Of a stretch of DNA of 64,000 bases, positions 53,359-63,282 are shown piece by piece; position 1 is the first letter of the stretch, and the number at the start of each line of letters is the position of its first letter. Source of the DNA: Firm-13 sp964579245 (GTDB lineage: Bacteria > Bacillota > Clostridia > Saccharofermentanales > Saccharofermentanaceae); NCBI GenBank assembly GCA_964579245.1, contig CAZOFY010000002.1:1-64000 (forward strand), read 5' to 3'. A program made the translations under genes and the position numbers. The notes under the pieces are model-generated. The model was not told the origin of the DNA. It did not search any database and saw nothing but the letters and a program-made list of their open reading frames with translations.

Positions 53359-56172
53359 TTACGCTTCCTTGCCGCAACAGTTCTTATACTTCTTCCCACT
53401 ACCGCAAGGACACGGATCGTTGCGGCCGACCTTGCTCATATCCCTCTTCATCGGTTCACGTGCCTGTGTTTGATTTCCCGCTACTGCAGTTTGCTGCGCA
53501 TGACTTGGCTCCGGAACGGACTCACTTTGTCCGGAATACCCTGTCCCGCCGTGGCCCTCCTGAATATTACGGACCTGAGCCTTGCGCTCGATACGCTCTC
53601 CCGTAGAAATATTTGCCTTCATAATAAGGCGGACCGAATCAATCTGGATCGATCGATTCATCTCCTCAAACATCGCCGATCCTTCCATCTTGTATTCGAT
53701 TACAGGATCCTGCTGGGCAACGCTTCTCATTCCGATGGAATAACGCATCTGATCCATCTGGTCGATATGATCCATCCACTTCTGATCAACATTCCAAAGG
53801 AGAATCTGTCGCTCCGCTTCACGGAAAACCAACGGAGTCAAGGTTTGATCACGTTCTTCAAGACGAGAAAGAGCCTGTTCAATAATGATCTCCGTCCACT
53901 CAGAGCAGGATATGGAATCAGGTGTGTTCTTAATCTGATCAACAGCCGGTAGATCTCCGAAAACATCCTGGATCTTCAGACATAGCGGAATCTTCTCGTT
54001 CGCCGAAATCGTATCGTCAAGAGCAAAGCTGTCACAGATGCTTTCCGCAACGCCTCGGATCATCTTGATGTAAGAGTCATGGATATCGGCTCCCTCTAAA
54101 ACCTGGCGGCGCTGAGCATATGTCATATTTCTCTGGATATTCATAACATCGTCGTATTCCAAAACATGCTTTCTGGAGCTGAAGTTGATTCCCTCTATCT
54201 TCTTCTGCGCCCCCTCAATCTGTGCGGAGAGGAAGCCGGCTTGAATTTCAACGGTCTCATCAAGGCCCAGACGGTCGAAAGCATTGTGAGCCCTTTCTCC
54301 GCCGAAAAGACGCATAAGATCATCGTCCAACGCCAGGAAAAACTTGGAACGACCCGGATCTCCTTGACGGCCGGCACGGCCGCGAAGCTGGTTGTCGATT
54401 CGCCGAGACTCATGTCGCTCGGTTCCGACGATAAACAGACCTCCGACAGCAACTACCTTCTCTCGTTCATCATTTGTCTGCTTCTTGAATTGAGTCTCTA
54501 GAGCTGCAAACTTGGCTCTTGCCTCCAGAATGACTTCATCGTCTGTTTCATTGTGAGCATTCGCGACATCTATCAGTTCTTCAAGGTAACCGAGCTTGCG
54601 CATCTCCTGCTTAGCCATAAACTCAGCATTACCGCCGAGTAAAATATCGGTACCACGACCAGCCATGTTTGTTGCAATGGTTACGGCATTATAGCGTCCG
54701 GCCTGAGCAACGATTTCGGCCTCGCGAAGATGATTCTTCGCGTTCAGAACATTGTGTTTAATACCTGCTTTGGAGAACAGCTTGGATAAATACTCGGATT
54801 TATCAACATTAACTGTACCGACAAGAACGGGCTGACCCTTTTCGTGAGCCTCAAGAACCGTCTTTAAAACGGCAGAGTATTTTCCGGACTGCGTTTTATA
54901 AATCGCGTCATTCTCGTCCGTTCGATTGAGAGGCTTGTTTGTTGGGATTTGGATAACGTCAAGGTTGTATATTGAGCGGAACTCGCTCTCTTCCGTATAT
55001 GCCGTACCGGTCATACCCGACAGCTTTCCGTACATACGGAAATAATTCTGAAAGGTGATGGTAGCCAGTGTCTTACTCTCTCTCTCGACTTTAACGCCTT
55101 CCTTCGCTTCGATGGCTTGATGCAGGCCGTCCGAAAAGCGTCTGCCATACATCAATCGGCCGGTGAAATCATCAACAATAATGACCTCGCCGTCAGTAAC
55201 GACGTACTTCTGATCTCGCTCCATCGTACCGTTGGCCTTCAAAGCATTATTAATATAGTGTTGCAGGTCAAAATTTGCCGGATCCGAGAGATTATCGATG
55301 TGAAAATATCGCTCGGCAGCAGCTACACCATTTGCCGTTAATACAGCGGATTTGGCTTTCTCATCAACAACATATTCACATTCTCCGACAATATCGTCCA
55401 TGTTGACCTTGTCATCTGTCTCAACGACAACATACTTCTTCAGGCCCTTGACAAAGGTGTCCGCCGTAACATACAGATCAGAAGAATCATCTCCCATACC
55501 CGATATGATCAAAGGTGTTCTGGCCTCATCAATCAAGATGCTGTCAACCTCATCAACGATGGCAAAGTTCAGTTCTCGCTGAACCATCTTGGCCTTACGG
55601 TCAACCATGTTATCACGAAGATAATCAAAGCCATACTCGTTATTCGTACCATAGGTGATATCGGAATTATAGGCAATTCTTCGTTGATCATTCGGCAGGT
55701 CGTGAATGATCAGCCCGACCGAAAGTCCCAAATATCTGTAAACCTTTCCCATCCATTCACTATCACGTTTAGCCAGATAATCGTTGACCGTCACAACATG
55801 TACTCCATTGCCGGTCAACGCGTTCAGGTAAACAGGCAGAGTTGCTACCAGCGTCTTACCTTCACCTGTCTTCATTTCTGCGATTCTTCCTTGGTGAAGA
55901 ATGATTCCGCCAATCAGTTGAACCTGATAAGGCTTCATGCCCAACACGCGAAAAGCTGCTTCTCGAATCGTGGCAAAAGCGTCCGGTAAAATGTCATCGA
56001 TCGTCTCACCGCCTGATAATCTCGTCTTGAGTACATCTGTCATTCCACGCAATTCGCTCTCGGACATATTTGCATAATGGTCGGACAGGGCTTCAATCTT
56101 ATTGATTGTCGGCATGATTCTCTTGATCTCGTGTGTGCTATGCGTCCCAAATATCTTGGTTATGATACTCAT
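53359..56172 (-). CDS. secA: Preprotein translocase ATPase SecA
   Basis: Motor that drives proteins through SecYEG. 937 aa: Walker A in MKTGEGKTLVATLP, DEAD-type Walker B VDEVDSILIDEARTPLIISG, GMTGTAYTEESEF, the second helicase lobe with TNMAGRGTDI and RRIDNQLRGRAGRQGDPG, and a C-terminal zinc domain NDPCPCGSGKKYKNCC. ATG 56172 has AAGGGG at nine bases; TTG 56190 lies on that site. It follows yerC by 23 bp. Confidence 0.98.
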   Translation of the reverse strand: MSIITKIFGTHSTHEIKRIMPTINKIEALSDHYANMSESELRGMTDVLKTRLSGGETIDDILPDAFATIREAAFRVLGMKPYQVQLIGGIILHQGRIAEMKTGEGKTLVATLPVYLNALTGNGVHVVTVNDYLAKRDSEWMGKVYRYLGLSVGLIIHDLPNDQRRIAYNSDITYGTNNEYGFDYLRDNMVDRKAKMVQRELNFAIVDEVDSILIDEARTPLIISGMGDDSSDLYVTADTFVKGLKKYVVVETDDKVNMDDIVGECEYVVDEKAKSAVLTANGVAAAERYFHIDNLSDPANFDLQHYINNALKANGTMERDQKYVVTDGEVIIVDDFTGRLMYGRRFSDGLHQAIEAKEGVKVERESKTLATITFQNYFRMYGKLSGMTGTAYTEESEFRSIYNLDVIQIPTNKPLNRTDENDAIYKTQSGKYSAVLKTVLEAHEKGQPVLVGTVNVDKSEYLSKLFSKAGIKHNVLNAKNHLREAEIVAQAGRYNAVTIATNMAGRGTDILLGGNAEFMAKQEMRKLGYLEELIDVANAHNETDDEVILEARAKFAALETQFKKQTNDEREKVVAVGGLFIVGTERHESRRIDNQLRGRAGRQGDPGRSKFFLALDDDLMRLFGGERAHNAFDRLGLDETVEIQAGFLSAQIEGAQKKIEGINFSSRKHVLEYDDVMNIQRNMTYAQRRQVLEGADIHDSYIKMIRGVAESICDSFALDDTISANEKIPLCLKIQDVFGDLPAVDQIKNTPDSISCSEWTEIIIEQALSRLEERDQTLTPLVFREAERQILLWNVDQKWMDHIDQMDQMRYSIGMRSVAQQDPVIEYKMEGSAMFEEMNRSIQIDSVRLIMKANISTGERIERKAQVRNIQEGHGGTGYSGQSESVPEPSHAQQTAVAGNQTQAREPMKRDMSKVGRNDPCPCGSGKKYKNCCGKEA

Positions 56173-56195
56173 CAATTCATTCCCCTTCAAAATTA

Positions 56196-56501
56196 TTATT
56201 CTGGTAATTTGTTAATATCTTCCAGGCGCGTCAAGACGGTCCTATAACCGTCCGCACCATATTCCAGGCACCGGTTAACCCTACTGATTGTTGCGGTACT
56301 CCCTCCCGTAGTTCCAAAAATCTCAGCATACGTCTTACCCTCGTATAAGAGCGAGGCTATCTGAAATCGTTGTGCCAAGGACTTGATTTCTGCCACGGTA
56401 CAGAGGTCTTCAAACAAACAGTAGCATTCCTCTTTGCTCTTAAGCGTCAGGATAGCATCAAACAAGGCATCAGTCTGAGAATCTTTCAGCTTATTATTCA
56501 T
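56196..56501 (-). CDS. yerC: TrpR-related YerC/YecD family DNA-binding protein
   Basis: 101 aa. It is like YerC/YecD of Firmicutes: TVAEIKSLAQRFQIASLLYEGKTYAEIFGTTGGSTATISRVNRCL has the helix-turn-helix of the TrpR fold. It is predicted to bind operators; its ligand is not known. GAGG lies seven bases before the ATG. It sits between the small membrane protein gene and secA on the same strand. Confidence 0.92.
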   Translation of the reverse strand: MNNKLKDSQTDALFDAILTLKSKEECYCLFEDLCTVAEIKSLAQRFQIASLLYEGKTYAEIFGTTGGSTATISRVNRCLEYGADGYRTVLTRLEDINKLPE

Positions 56502-56510
56502 TTAGGTTCC

Positions 56511-56747
56511 TCACATCAGCACATCTAAAACGGTATGAAATGCGCTTTCTATGTATCCATTCAGAATAAGTACCAGTACGACGCCGGCAAGAAGAATCCC
56601 TCCCACGAGAAGGAAAAACCTGCGCAGGAATAAATCCCGCTTTGCCACACGTAATGCCTGACCCACAGATACATTCTTCGACCTCGAATCACCCCATACG
56701 ATTCTGGTGCCTTTGGGTGATCGAATACTTCCCTTACCTCTTCTCAA
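56511..56747 (-). CDS. Small single-span membrane protein
   Basis: 78 aa, not recognised. The N-terminus is strongly basic (Arg/Lys-rich), followed by one helix (about residues 46-68: FFLLVGGILLAGVVLVLIL) and a short tail. GGAGG is seven bases before TTG 56747; TTG 56762 overlaps that site. The topology is likely basic end in, as in many small regulatory membrane proteins. It lies nine bases before yerC. Confidence 0.65.
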   Translation of the reverse strand: MRRGKGSIRSPKGTRIVWGDSRSKNVSVGQALRVAKRDLFLRRFFLLVGGILLAGVVLVLILNGYIESAFHTVLDVLM

Positions 56748-56846
56748 AGAGAATACCTCCAAAACAAAACAGCGAGAAGGACGTCCTCCTCAGGATAACA
56801 TTCCTATGATACAGCAAGGCGGGCTCTGTGGCAACATAAGAAGAGT

Positions 56847-57914
56847 TCATTCCGGCTCGCTTTTTTCCGTAAATCGATAGGAATTTCCATATCGGCTGAT
56901 ACGAACCAGAACATCATTTTCTGATGCTATTGCAATACAGTCCTCCAGTTCATTATATACGTTTGGCGGAGAATTCTCCGGAATCACAATGATTATTTGT
57001 CTGGAAATAATATCCTCCGGAGTGATGACAATATCGGATTTTCCAAATCCGTTCGGAGTACCCTGAAAGTGTGCCAAAGCCATGATGTATCCTCTAACCT
57101 TCCGCGTCAACGATCCCTCCTGACTATACTCCGGAGCTGTTAAATCAATACTCTTAATAGATGTTGCCGTACCGTTTGACCATATAGCAATCGTTGGATA
57201 TGTTGCCGGCAGATTCGCACCATAAACACTGCGTAGTCGGATTCCACGTTCGAAATTGCTCATCATCCAGACTGAGTCTTTATCGTTGTCTATGTTTTTG
57301 GTATCAGGCAATGTCAGGCTGATGTCTCCGTAAATGGGAACCGCGCTGACGATCATTCTGTCACACGGGCCGAACAGTGTCTGCCACCGGTAATAGACAC
57401 GAAGCCAAATCACTCTTGCTGGATTATCTACGTCTATATAAACACCTACATCTGAGATTCTGACTGCCAGGAGCTCATCTTGGCAATAGGACTGGTATAC
57501 GCTTATAATTCTGTCATGTATAGCCTTGCCCAAAACCAAAGTCGTGATTTGGTCCTCGATCTCGATACCAAACGCTTCAAAAACCGCTGTTATTCCGGTT
57601 ATTACGGTAGTTGCAGTATCCTTCACCTTTGATTCTGCGTCAGATTTTCCGGGCGAGGCTGAAAAGTGATCAATAATGCCAAGCGCTGATTCGGCGACAT
57701 CCATTCCTACACCAACAACCGGAAGTATCAGAGAAACTTCTTGTGTGACCTGGTCGGTAGCCTGTGAAAATAAAATGTCAGCATTCCGGCATGATATGGA
57801 TGTCAGTAGGAATGCGCCGATCAATAAGAACACTGGCAAGGCAATTGCCATTTCCAGCACCACCGATCCTATGTTACGGTTTGTCGAGAGCTTACCCTTT
57901 TTTGTACGCATCAT
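56847..57914 (-). CDS. TadE/TadG-like pseudopilin protein
   Basis: 355 aa. A basic N-terminus and the segment GSVVLEMAIALPVFLLIGAFLL match TadE-type pseudopilins, with a glutamate at the usual position after the cleavage site. The rest is an extracellular beta-rich region without a known domain (IWLRVYYRWQTLFGPCDRMIV). GGAGG six bases before ATG 57914 fixes the start, which overlaps the upstream gene end by 23 bp. No Tad ATPase or prepilin peptidase gene lies in the window. Confidence 0.7.
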   Translation of the reverse strand: MMRTKKGKLSTNRNIGSVVLEMAIALPVFLLIGAFLLTSISCRNADILFSQATDQVTQEVSLILPVVGVGMDVAESALGIIDHFSASPGKSDAESKVKDTATTVITGITAVFEAFGIEIEDQITTLVLGKAIHDRIISVYQSYCQDELLAVRISDVGVYIDVDNPARVIWLRVYYRWQTLFGPCDRMIVSAVPIYGDISLTLPDTKNIDNDKDSVWMMSNFERGIRLRSVYGANLPATYPTIAIWSNGTATSIKSIDLTAPEYSQEGSLTRKVRGYIMALAHFQGTPNGFGKSDIVITPEDIISRQIIIVIPENSPPNVYNELEDCIAIASENDVLVRISRYGNSYRFTEKSEPE

Positions 57915-59316
57915 AAGAGTCCTCCAGTGAGTACGTGTTGCCATCATATTCGGCAGAGACTCGAACCCCCGTATATAAATCTCCGCTGCCATCACGTTTC
58001 AATATTTCCATCATACGTTTACATTTAAAGTCGCTGGGAACCGGAAAAAGCAGGATATTGACGTAATCCCTGTAATCAGTCATCAACGCATCATTCAGCA
58101 TGTCATATTTGCCTGTGAAAGAATCTCCTGTCAAAATCGGAACACTCTCTCCACGAACGAGCTTCATTGCATCATTGATCCCGTCAATAACAGACCAGAC
58201 AAAGATGACAAGGTATTGCAGTATTTTCGGAGATATTTGTGCTTTGCCGGCGGAAAGAATCGTGATACAGGTCGATAGAACATTTGCAATAACCAGAGAC
58301 CTCTCCATTTTCTCCTTATTCATCATGTTAGAAGCGAAGTCGAAAATCACCCGAATGTCACCAATCAATTGATGCGTGATAATGCCGGAAACATATTCAT
58401 TATCAACTCCGGTAAGTATGTATTCGAGATCAAATCGATTGGTGGTATGTAAATCCTCATATTTCTTTCCCAATACATTCTCTTCCGGCTTGGAAGCCGA
58501 ACCATCCACCTCATTGACAATACGTGAATCAAAAAATGAGACGGTATAAATATCCATCAGAAATGTCTCCAGAAGCTCAGGAAGTTCCGGTGTATAGAGG
58601 GCTTCCACCGTATCTAGTGTGTTGGCAAACGCACTAACATCCAAGACCTCTCCAACTTCCATATCCCCTTGAAGGAGTGATGTTCCGCCTCTCTCCGCAA
58701 TATATTGTATGGCCTCGAAAAAGGACGCGATATCCTCGACAACACCTGTCTGGTCAAGATCTTTAATCATCTCCAGAGCAGCCTTGATGGTTGTACTCCA
58801 TTCTTTTTTCTTGGAAATAAAATCAGAAAGATAACGAAGCCATGCAGATGAACCGTTCGCAGAATCAAATATCTTTCTAACTCCGCTCTCATCGATCAGA
58901 TCACTTATGAGACTGATTCTTGAGAGAATCTCCGATGCAATGTATGCGGGCATGCGAATCTGCATAAATCTGACGATTCCGATTCGGATCGCGTCCTTTG
59001 TCATTTCCGATGTGGGCTCAATGAGGACCGAAGTTTGGCCCTTGGATCGGATACATGTATCAAATATCTTCGACCGGATAGAGGACTTGTCAACCGCATA
59101 TATTCCGTAGTATTCAAGCAGTACCTGATTATAACAGGACAGCGCTTGAGAGGACTGTAGGCGCATGCACCGCAGAAGATCTGCCTCTTGCGCACGCTTG
59201 CCTGCTGCCAGCCAAAGAAGGCTCTCTGACAGCACAATAGCAGAAAGTATGATGCAAAGAAAAATACTGATAACGCCGTGTCTCTTCTTCGGGTGGTAAC
59301 ATCTATTGTTTTTCAT
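57892..59316 (-). CDS. TadG-like (DUF5702) membrane-anchored protein
   Basis: 474 aa. N-terminal basic segment, then ISIFLCIILSAIVLSESLLWLAAG, a hydrophobic stretch with a TadG-like layout, then a large helical extracellular region with no known domain (MQIRMPAYIASEILSRISLISD). Such proteins accompany TadE genes in Firmicutes type IV-like pilus loci. AAGGGG precedes ATG 59316. It is preceded by a 94-aa small relative and followed by the TadE-like gene with overlap. Confidence 0.65.
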   Translation of the reverse strand: MKNNRCYHPKKRHGVISIFLCIILSAIVLSESLLWLAAGKRAQEADLLRCMRLQSSQALSCYNQVLLEYYGIYAVDKSSIRSKIFDTCIRSKGQTSVLIEPTSEMTKDAIRIGIVRFMQIRMPAYIASEILSRISLISDLIDESGVRKIFDSANGSSAWLRYLSDFISKKKEWSTTIKAALEMIKDLDQTGVVEDIASFFEAIQYIAERGGTSLLQGDMEVGEVLDVSAFANTLDTVEALYTPELPELLETFLMDIYTVSFFDSRIVNEVDGSASKPEENVLGKKYEDLHTTNRFDLEYILTGVDNEYVSGIITHQLIGDIRVIFDFASNMMNKEKMERSLVIANVLSTCITILSAGKAQISPKILQYLVIFVWSVIDGINDAMKLVRGESVPILTGDSFTGKYDMLNDALMTDYRDYVNILLFPVPSDFKCKRMMEILKRDGSGDLYTGVRVSAEYDGNTYSLEDSYDAYKKG

Positions 59317-59317
59317 A

Positions 59318-59602
59318 CTACTCAACCCCTTCAAACAGCAAACTTGCAGAATCGCAAATGGCGCGAGCGAAGAAATGCATCTTCTCGGGAGAGGAGCAGG
59401 TGATCTGAATCGTTCTGTTGTCTGCCTGAACGGTCGTCTGCATAAGGATGCTTGTGTTCACAAGCGAAGAACCCACAGCCTTTTCATGCAATTTTGCAGC
59501 GATATCGGCATCATAATATAGAATTGGGCCCGTCGTCAGGATTGCAACTATGCATCCGGTGAGAACAGGAAAAGTAATGGCTGTCTGCAATGTATGTGAC
59601 AT
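59318..59602 (-). CDS. Small TadE-like membrane protein
   Basis: 94 aa. The N-terminal hydrophobic helix (about residues 7-30: ITFPVLTGCIVAILTTGPILYY) precedes a short extracellular region. It is similar in layout to TadE minor pseudopilins, but lacks a clear cleavage motif. GGAGGTGA lies close to the ATG, and this Shine-Dalgarno is inside a hairpin (see the 59602-59643 element). It is the first gene of the pseudopilin set, its stop lying only two bases before the next start. Confidence 0.65.
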   Translation of the reverse strand: MSHTLQTAITFPVLTGCIVAILTTGPILYYDADIAAKLHEKAVGSSLVNTSILMQTTVQADNRTIQITCSSPEKMHFFARAICDSASLLFEGVE

Positions 59603-59643
59603 AAAAAATCACCTCCTGGATTTGCATCTTATCAGGAGGTGAT
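59602..59643 (-). promoter_or_regulatory. Hairpin hiding the ribosome site; terminator-like
   Basis: The minus strand reads ATCACCTCCTG, a 14-base loop, CAGGAGGTGAT, then TTTTTT and ATG. An 11-bp perfect stem therefore contains the Shine-Dalgarno of the 94-aa gene in its 3' arm and an anti-Shine-Dalgarno in its 5' arm. It is followed by six U residues, a terminator profile. It lies 60 bp after pheT, so it can end pheT transcripts and mute translation in read-through RNA. Confidence 0.75.
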
Positions 59644-59702
59644 ATGATTCTCTTTTCTGTTTTTCGACAATAGATCCGGATACTCGACAAAAGTCAGTCA
59701 GA

Positions 59703-62129
59703 TCAGCGCAGAATTGCACCGGCTTCCTTTTCAAGTGAGCAGAGAATATCGGCAAAGGGCTGAACAATCTCGGCATCGGACAGAGTTTTCTCCGGAGAAC
59801 GGAAAAGCAGACTGAACGCGACGGATTTCTTCCCCTCTCCTACCTGAGATCCTGTATAAACGTCAAAAAGCTCCGTTTCTGCCAATAGCTTCCCGCCCTT
59901 CTTTCGAATGATCTTTTCCAAGGACCCAACGGATACCGACGCGTCAACTAATATGGCGAGGTCTCTTGAAATACCGGGGAATTTGGGCAATTGTGAGAAG
60001 ATACGCTTCGTCGTCGAGGCCTTTATGAGCGCCGACGTCTCAATACTCATGACGACAAGATTCTCCGGGCATTCGAAATTTCCGGCAACTTCCGGGTGAA
60101 TGAATCCAAAATAGCCGGCCGCTCTTCCGTTAATCGTAATTCTCGCCGAACGACCCGGATGCAGATAAGGAAGATCGGTGATCGGCTCAAATACCAAGCT
60201 TCGAATCGCGAGGTTCGAGCATAGCTCAGTGATGTGACCCTTCATTCGGAAAAACAGATCGGCCTGATCGGAGCTTCTCTCGGTATCGAAAAGAAACGCA
60301 GACAGAACTTGAATTTCCTCCGGTAATACTTGAGCGTCCTCACCAGGAAGGTAAACATACGCCACCTCGAAAATCGAAGCATCTTTGACGGAACGCTTAC
60401 CATTCGTAGCAGCGATCCGCAGCATAGACGGAATTAAGGATGTTCTCATGACCGAGAAATCCTCTCCGAGCGGATTGGTGATGACAAGCTGATGTCGCAG
60501 AGCATCCTCCGGTGCAAGAAGCATGCGGTCCAGGTCTTTCGGACTCTCAAAGGAGTATGTCAAAGCTTCGAAATATCCCTGGGACGTCATGACATCCTTG
60601 ATTTTCTCGATTGTTTTCTGTTCCGGAGTACGGCCTCCAAGGATGGTCTCTTTGCCCTCCATCAACGTAGGCTTGATATTGTTATATCCATAAAAACGCG
60701 CAACCTCTTCAGCTAAATCCGCCGAACAGATCAGGTCAGGCCGGTAGCTCGGAGGCACGCATATCAGTCCATCCGCTGTCGACTCAATCTCACAGCCAAG
60801 TTTTTGCAATGTATCAAGCATGAATGCAGAAGCGATCTGTGTTCCAAGAAATGCATTGACTTTCTCAGGGGAAAAAGAGATGCGCGGAATGGCAATATGC
60901 GTAGGATATTCGTCTATCTTCCCCTTCAAAACCTTGCCGCAGCCAAGCTCCTCTACCAACTCGCAGGCTCTCTCCAGAGCTCGCATCGCGTTCTCCGGAT
61001 CCAGCCCCTTCTCATAACGCGAGGAAGCCTCGGTTCTCAAGGCATTACGCATGGCTGTTCTCCTCACGCTCATACCTTCAAATGTTGCCGATTCGAAAAG
61101 TATTTCCGTGGTATCTTGCTTCACAAGCGAATTTTCACTTCCCATTACGCCTGCGATTGCGCAGACCTTATTATCATCAGCAATGACGAGCATGTCTGGA
61201 TTCAGGATGCGGTCAATTCCGTCCAGTGTCCTTGTCATCTCCTGATCCTTGGCACGTCTGACAATAATATGGTTGCCCGCAAGGTATCTCAGGTCGAAAG
61301 CATGCATCGGTTGTCCAAGTTCCAGACACACATAATTTGTGATATCGACGATATTGTTGATCGGACGCATACCGGCGTCCCGAAGTCTCTGCTGCATCCA
61401 CTCCGGAGACGGAGCGACGGTAACATTCTCTACGACCCGCGAGCAATATCTGAAACACAGAGACGAATCAAGAATATCGACCTTAGCTACATTCGCGGAG
61501 AATCGGGTCCCCTCTTCCCTTACCTTCGGCATGACCGGCTTGAAGGCTGTTCCCTGAGTGATAGCCGCCTCTCTTCCAAGTCCCTCGATTGAGAAACAAT
61601 CCGGACGGTTTGAGGTGATCTCAAAGTCGATCGTCGTTTTCCCAAGGCCTAAATACTCTCGAACATCCACGCCGATCTTTGTGGAAGAAGGCATGTGCCA
61701 AAGGCCATTCTCAGAAGCGCCTTCGAATTCCTCATGAGAGAAGCCAAGCTCCTGAATCGAACAGCACATCCCGTTACTCTCAACGCCGCGAAGCTTTCCC
61801 TTCTTGATGACCATGCCGGAGGGCAGTGTCGCGCCCGCAACGGCTATCGGACAAATCATCCCGACCTCGACGTTCGGAGCGCCGCAGACAATTTGCAGAA
61901 CGCCGCCAAGATCCTCTCGGCCCATGTCCGCTTCAACGACCACAAGGTGATCGGAGTCCGGATGCGGGACAGATGATACTATTTTACCCGTATAAACATT
62001 CTGAATGTCTTCCCCGCTGACGATGATCTCTTCGACCTTCGATCCGGAGAGAGTCATGCTCTCGCAGAACTCATGCGTTGATCCGGTTATTTCTGTAAAA
62101 TCTTTCAGCCATTCAAGTGGTGCTTTCAT
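59703..62129 (-). CDS. pheT: Phenylalanyl-tRNA synthetase beta subunit
   Basis: 808 aa. N-terminal tRNA-binding EMAP domain (GKIVSSVPHPDSDHLVVVEAD), B3/B4 editing domain, B5 (class II-like), and a C-terminal ferredoxin-fold anticodon-binding domain (FPGISRDLAILVDASVSVGSLEKII). It forms the alpha2-beta2 enzyme with PheS. GGAGG precedes the ATG. Read right to left it follows pheS by 54 bp. Confidence 0.98.
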   Translation of the reverse strand: MKAPLEWLKDFTEITGSTHEFCESMTLSGSKVEEIIVSGEDIQNVYTGKIVSSVPHPDSDHLVVVEADMGREDLGGVLQIVCGAPNVEVGMICPIAVAGATLPSGMVIKKGKLRGVESNGMCCSIQELGFSHEEFEGASENGLWHMPSSTKIGVDVREYLGLGKTTIDFEITSNRPDCFSIEGLGREAAITQGTAFKPVMPKVREEGTRFSANVAKVDILDSSLCFRYCSRVVENVTVAPSPEWMQQRLRDAGMRPINNIVDITNYVCLELGQPMHAFDLRYLAGNHIIVRRAKDQEMTRTLDGIDRILNPDMLVIADDNKVCAIAGVMGSENSLVKQDTTEILFESATFEGMSVRRTAMRNALRTEASSRYEKGLDPENAMRALERACELVEELGCGKVLKGKIDEYPTHIAIPRISFSPEKVNAFLGTQIASAFMLDTLQKLGCEIESTADGLICVPPSYRPDLICSADLAEEVARFYGYNNIKPTLMEGKETILGGRTPEQKTIEKIKDVMTSQGYFEALTYSFESPKDLDRMLLAPEDALRHQLVITNPLGEDFSVMRTSLIPSMLRIAATNGKRSVKDASIFEVAYVYLPGEDAQVLPEEIQVLSAFLFDTERSSDQADLFFRMKGHITELCSNLAIRSLVFEPITDLPYLHPGRSARITINGRAAGYFGFIHPEVAGNFECPENLVVMSIETSALIKASTTKRIFSQLPKFPGISRDLAILVDASVSVGSLEKIIRKKGGKLLAETELFDVYTGSQVGEGKKSVAFSLLFRSPEKTLSDAEIVQPFADILCSLEKEAGAILR

Positions 62130-62183
62130 TCTATCGGCCTCCGTTAAGGGTTGTTTTTCCTTGTTTGCGAAAAGTCAGATCCA

Positions 62184-63215
62184 TTATTTGAACTGACGTA
62201 AAAAGCGCATGTCATTTTCATAGAGGTTACGAATATCATCGATACCGTAGCGCCCCATTGCCGTTCGCTCCACTCCGATGCCAAATGCAAATCCGCTGTA
62301 GATCTCCGGGTCTATTCCACAGCCGGAAAGCACTTCCGGATGAACCATACCGGCTCCTAAAAGCTCGATCCACCCCTCACCCTTACAGACGCGGCAGCCT
62401 TTGCCTCCGCATGTCCAGCACGACAAATCCACCTCGCAAGATGGTTCTGTAAACGGGAAATGATGCGGTCTTAAGCGGATCTTCGAATTCTCACCGAAAA
62501 GCTTCTTTGTAAAGAGTTGTAATGATCCGACAAGATCTCCCATCGTTATTCCCTTGTCAACAACCAGTCCCTCGATCTGGTGAAAAATCGGTGAGTGCGT
62601 GCTGTCAAGAGTATCCGAACGATATACCTTGCCGGGGCAGACGATACGAATCGGAGGCTGTGTAACCTCCATCACGCGGATCTGAACAGGCGAGGTCTGG
62701 GGGCGCAGTAAAATATTCTCCGAGAAATAGAACGTGTCCTGCGTATCACGAGCAGGGTGTCCCTTGGGCAGACGAAGCTTCTCGAATCCATATGAATCGT
62801 ATTCCACCTCCGGGCCTTCCGCAATAGAAAAACCAAGGCCCAGAAAGATGTTGCAGATCTCATCGACCACCATATAAATCGGATGACGTGTTCCCAGAGA
62901 CTGAGGCTTTGCCGGCATCGTAACATCGATTGTCTGAGCGAGAAGACGTGCTGCCTTTTCATCCGATACAATGGACGAAATGCGTTCATTCAAGCGGATC
63001 TCCATCTCTTCTCGAATGTCATTGACCAGCTGACCTACAACAGGTCTCTCTTCCGCAGACAGAGATCCCATCCCGCGAAGAAGAGCAGTCAGCTCACCCT
63101 TTTTACCGAAATAGCGAACGCGAATAGCATCTGCTTCTACGGAAGTCTCGATTTCTGACAATTCCTTCTGGAAATTGTCCCGGATTGAATACAGAGAAGA
63201 TTTAAGATCATTCAT
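62184..63215 (-). CDS. pheS: Phenylalanyl-tRNA synthetase alpha subunit
   Basis: 343 aa, the catalytic class II subunit. Coiled-coil N-terminus, motif 2 region with VYRSDTLDSTHSPIFHQIEG, and motif 3 FAFGIGVERTAMGRYGIDDIR. The Cys-rich CWTCGGKGCRVCKGEGW stretch is typical of Firmicutes PheS. GGAGG five bases before ATG 63215 fixes the start; the ORF is open to 63263. No T-box leader (no AGGGTGG-type core) is visible upstream. Confidence 0.98.
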   Translation of the reverse strand: MNDLKSSLYSIRDNFQKELSEIETSVEADAIRVRYFGKKGELTALLRGMGSLSAEERPVVGQLVNDIREEMEIRLNERISSIVSDEKAARLLAQTIDVTMPAKPQSLGTRHPIYMVVDEICNIFLGLGFSIAEGPEVEYDSYGFEKLRLPKGHPARDTQDTFYFSENILLRPQTSPVQIRVMEVTQPPIRIVCPGKVYRSDTLDSTHSPIFHQIEGLVVDKGITMGDLVGSLQLFTKKLFGENSKIRLRPHHFPFTEPSCEVDLSCWTCGGKGCRVCKGEGWIELLGAGMVHPEVLSGCGIDPEIYSGFAFGIGVERTAMGRYGIDDIRNLYENDMRFLRQFK

Positions 63216-63282
63216 ATTTGCCTCCTGGCAGGAAGGATATTGTCGATTCACATGCATTCGCACGAAACTCGTATAGAAAAAT

